Assembly: GCF_014196965.1 (NCBI RefSeq)
Contig: NZ_JACIEQ010000002.1
Span: 62,001-126,000 of the forward strand
Reading direction: 5' to 3'
Origin: Actibacterium naphthalenivorans
Lineage (GTDB): Bacteria; Pseudomonadota; Alphaproteobacteria; Rhodobacterales; Rhodobacteraceae
Length of the DNA stretch: 64,000 bases
The notes below the pieces were generated by a model. The model had not been told where the DNA came from. It saw only the letters and a list, made by a program, of their open reading frames with translations, and searched no databases. Positions 63,635-64,000 of this stretch are shown here, piece by piece. The position numbers and the translations under genes are program-made. How positions within the stretch are numbered: position 1 is the stretch's first letter; each line of letters begins with the position of its first letter.

Positions 63635-64000
63635 GTGTCACACATAGCGATCAGAGCAAAGCGATTGAGCCTGAGAGTCAACTGGGGCGTGGAGCGTATC
63701 TGCGTCGCGCTTCTGGCGGTGCTGGTTCTGGACGTCTGGCTGGGCATTCTGGTGCGGTACGTCATCCCCCTGCCGCTGACCTTCACCGAGGAACTGGCGC
63801 GCTACCTGATGATCTGGATGGCGCTTCTGGCGGTGTCGTCGGGCATCGCGCATCGCGAGCATATCGGCGTCGAGTTCATCTTCGGGCGTCTTCCGGCACG
63901 GGTGCGGCGCTGGCTGGCGGTCTCTTTCGATGTGATCGCCTTCGTCTTTTTCTTCGCGCTTTTCTTCTATGGCATCGGTTTCGCCGCCAAGGGGTTTTCG
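63635..64000 (+). CDS. TRAP transporter small permease (DctQ), 5' part
   Basis: The frame is open to the window edge (122 codons). It has two clear membrane helices (RICVALLAVLVLDVWLGILVRYV and ELARYLMIWMALLAVSSGIA), with the DctQ-typical FTEELARYLMIW and HREHIGVEFIF. A third helix begins at the edge. The start is uncertain: GTG 63635, TTG 63665 or GTG 63689. Partial; the large permease and binding protein should follow outside the window. Confidence 0.82.
   Translation, partial: MSHIAIRAKRLSLRVNWGVERICVALLAVLVLDVWLGILVRYVIPLPLTFTEELARYLMIWMALLAVSSGIAHREHIGVEFIFGRLPARVRRWLAVSFDVIAFVFFFALFFYGIGFAAKGFS

Overview
The window reads as a chromosomal segment of a GC-rich alphaproteobacterium, most likely Rhodobacterales (Roseobacter/Paracoccus/Rhodobacter relatives). 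The support is gene order typical of that group: yceD-rpmF-plsX-fabH-ihfA-merR, argS-SPOR-nagZ-scpA-scpB, zwf-pgl-pgi, a double-length dCTP deaminase, and a corrinoid one-carbon cluster with a RamA-like activator. There are no insertion sequences, phage genes, CRISPR arrays or rRNA genes. Most of the window is core genome with short gaps and many start/stop overlaps. Products are assigned from motifs read in the translations; no database search was possible.

Layout. 1-2.5 kb is the end of an arsenic operon (ArsC fragment, arsenate-linked GAPDH, ArsJ exporter). 2.6-5.7 kb is a quorum-sensing island: luxR and luxI on the + strand, and divergent from them an autoinducer-binding protein with no DNA-binding domain followed by a Tat-exported metallo-hydrolase. 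5.7-10.2 kb has glucokinase, ErpA, a dNTP triphosphohydrolase and a Na+/H+ antiporter. 10.2-16.1 kb is the argS to scpB run plus two small proteins. 16.2-21.7 kb has dcd, tRNA-Pro and the fatty-acid/phospholipid start cluster. 21.8-27.8 kb has bamE, msrB, olsB, an ABC-F ATPase, a TPM-domain protein and a small outer-membrane barrel. 28-37.4 kb has cysS, citramalate synthase, a methyltransferase, a phytoene-synthase relative, MFS, AlkA, an esterase and an HNH protein. 37.5-41.3 kb is zwf-pgl-pgi and tRNA-Gly.

41.4-46 kb (minus strand) is a corrinoid/folate one-carbon operon: a small 'virulence factor' family protein, a methylenetetrahydrofolate reductase, a pterin-binding methyltransferase, a 76-residue protein and a RamA-like [2Fe-2S]/ASKHA corrinoid activator. 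It matches parts of the split B12-dependent methionine synthase described in Rhodobacterales. 46.3-49.8 kb has ppx, rlmE, a divergent CheR and, tail to tail with it, a shrunken chemoreceptor-like protein that ends in a CheR-docking pentapeptide. 49.8-56.8 kb has a patatin and an RND efflux operon with two adaptors and a divergent TetR regulator with a palindromic operator. 56.9-64 kb is oppABCDF, an RpiR/MurR-type regulator and the start of a TRAP transporter.

Best leads for something undescribed: (1) the HTH-less LuxR paralogue with its MBL hydrolase facing luxRI, which could be an AHL sink plus degradation module; (2) the CheR / truncated chemoreceptor pair; (3) arginine-rich C-terminal tails on two enzymes of the corrinoid operon; (4) a family of twin 11-2-11 palindromes at three intergenic sites; (5) a pair of perfect DnaA boxes in an inverted arrangement.
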